Shown: positions 52,276-53,505 of the stretch, in pieces
Position numbering within the stretch: the stretch's first letter is position 1
How the letters are laid out: the number at the start of each line of letters is the position of its first letter
NCBI GenBank assembly: GCA_963169215.1
Contig: CAUJEE010000066.1
Coordinates: forward strand, 1-53,505
DNA from: Actinomycetota bacterium
Lineage (GTDB): Bacteria > Actinomycetota > Acidimicrobiia > Acidimicrobiales > Ilumatobacteraceae
Reading direction: 5' to 3'
Length of the DNA stretch: 53,505 nt
Notes under the pieces: model-generated
What the model was told of the DNA's origin: nothing
What the model saw: only the letters and a program-made list of their open reading frames with translations
The model's database searches: none
Program-made: the position numbers and the translations under genes

Positions 52276-52795
52276 TCTTTCCTCACTGATCGCAACACTG
52301 GATCGCCACGGAGTCGATTACGTCCTGATCGGCGGGATGGCAGCTCGTGTGTACGGCTCGACGATGGCAACGCAAGATCTCGACATCCTCGCAAGCGATC
52401 TGCCGCAGAACATGGAGCGTCTGGCCGCAGCGCTGAACGAACTCGAAGCGCACTCCGACCTCGCCTCGACCGCGTCAGTCGATGGACTCTGGGGTATGAA
52501 CACCTCATGGGACACAAAGGCCGGTGCCGTCGACGTGCTCGTCGTGGCAAGGGGGCCCGACGGGGGCACAGTGAACTGGCGCGCCATCAACGCCAACGCG
52601 AGGACGCTTCAGCAGGGCAGCCTGAGTGTGCGCATCGCGTCACTCGAGGATCTTCTGCTCATGAAGCTGGCGGCAGGCCGACCCCGCGACCTTGCCGTGG
52701 CCGAAGAGTTGGCGCCTGGCTCGACAGCAGCATTCCGAAACGGTCACCAACACTCAGCCGAACCGGCCGAGACACAAACCACCGAGCCTCTATGA
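52250..52795 (+). CDS. Nucleotidyltransferase-fold protein (AbiEii/DUF6036-like)
   Basis: LDRHGVDYVLIGGMAARVYGSTMATQDLDILAS (GGxAxxxxGxxxxTxDLDIL), SLEDLLLMKLAAGRPRDLAVAEEL; C-terminus beyond AEEL looks non-canonical. Confidence 0.7.
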   Translation: MPSSAPEPDLSSLIATLDRHGVDYVLIGGMAARVYGSTMATQDLDILASDLPQNMERLAAALNELEAHSDLASTASVDGLWGMNTSWDTKAGAVDVLVVARGPDGGTVNWRAINANARTLQQGSLSVRIASLEDLLLMKLAAGRPRDLAVAEELAPGSTAAFRNGHQHSAEPAETQTTEPL

Positions 52796-52808
52796 AGCCC
52801 GGGGCGCT

Positions 52809-53402
52809 TCAGTTCCCGGGTGTCATGTCGATCATCGCCCGCCGCTCCAGATCAACCAGGCCGGTCACATACTTGGTCGCCACGCCCGGCCGGGCAGCCT
52901 GAAACGAGGTCTCGTCCACGCCCAGCTTGGTGACCGTGCCGACCCGATCCGGGTTGTCGACCAGCGGGGTGCCGTGCTCGATCACCGCGTTCATCACCGT
53001 CCACCAGCAGACCCCGAAGTCGCGGGCGACTGCTGCGACCGGGCGGGCCTGCTGGCCGACCTGGCGGCACGCCTCCGCGCCGGCCCGGCGGGTCAACACC
53101 GCGGTCGCGTCCAACTGCTCGACGTTCTCGGTCCACGTCTTGGTCGCACACCGCGCCTCGCGGCACCGCCACCGACGGCACCACACATCCAGCCGCACCG
53201 CCCGCCCGAAACACGACAGATCACGCACCGAACGGGTGGTGCGATCCTGCGCCTGAGCACGCGACCCGCACCCCGGGCACCACCCGATCGTCTCGGCCGT
53301 TTCAACCTTGATCACGAGCTCGTCGTCGCCCTCGGTCACCTCGAGCACGTTCATGCCGGGCAACCCCAACAACCTCTTCACCATCGCGATACCGTCCAAC
53401 AT
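52809..53402 (-). pseudogene. ISL3-family transposase, N-terminal half only
   Basis: IGWCPGCGSRAQAQDRTTRSVRDLSCFGRAVRLDVWCRRWRCREARCATKTWTE (Zn ribbon), LGVDETSF, YVTGLVDLERRAMIDMTPGN*; ends at the point where the DDE domain should continue. Confidence 0.8.
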
Positions 53403-53403
53403 G

Positions 53404-53461
53404 CCAGGGGTTCCTTCCGATTGCAGTCCTACAGAAACCGCAACCCTGATCGAACCCCTGG
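53404..53461. repeat. 10-bp inverted repeat directly upstream of the transposase start
   Basis: CCAGGGGTTC (53404-53413) and GAACCCCTGG (53452-53461), perfect complement, 38-nt loop. Confidence 0.8.
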
Positions 53462-53505
53462 CAGCAAACGCGGATCACCCCTCCCCACCGCCACGCGGAG
53501 AGCCC

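Larger units (their letters stand above)
52809..53505 (-). mobile_element. Partial ISL3-type insertion sequence with a putative terminal end at the window edge
   Basis: Truncated transposase plus edge sequence whose complement begins GGGCTCTCCGCG, resembling GGCTCTTC-type ISL3 ends; opposite end absent. Confidence 0.5.

Overview
High-GC, actinobacterial-type chromosomal window; the gene content suggests an Acidimicrobiia-like lineage, which is inference only. Most of it is ordinary housekeeping DNA. Main blocks: (1) a tandem duplicate of a small Pro-rich membrane-protein gene, a UroD/MetE-like gene, mnmA and a cysteine desulfurase (1-5.2 kb). (2) An AAA/DUF4143 ATPase, RDD and SpoIIM-like genes, a secreted S8 protease and a DUF58-MoxR-DUF4350-DUF4129 cluster (5.3-16.2 kb). 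(3) galT, SRPBCC, and a DUF222/HNH gene interrupted by an in-frame TAG (17-20 kb). (4) Two orphan hypothetical genes, azlCD, and a glgB / GT4 glycogen synthase-like / glgP cluster (20-27.6 kb). (5) Enoyl-CoA hydratase, meaB, nfu, murA, MFS, hydrolase, J-domain protein, S9 peptidase, glpX and SDR (27.6-38.4 kb). (6) A complete F1Fo ATP synthase operon with two separate b-type subunits, then wecA-like, glyA and rpiB (38.4-50.4 kb). (7) A degraded accessory segment (50.5-53.5 kb). It holds an MNT antitoxin-like gene next to a deleted HEPN remnant, an RHS remnant abutting an ankyrin lipoprotein, a nucleotidyltransferase pair and a truncated ISL3-type transposase. The most interesting signals are the 50.5-53.5 kb region, where toxin-side genes look eroded while antitoxin/immunity-like genes stay open, and the wecA-atp intergenic region, which has two 63-bp-period hairpin repeats followed by a G-quadruplex-type tract. 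No CRISPR array, tRNA or rRNA was recognised. I ran no database search; family calls come from reading motifs, and many GTG starts are inferred from operon overlaps.
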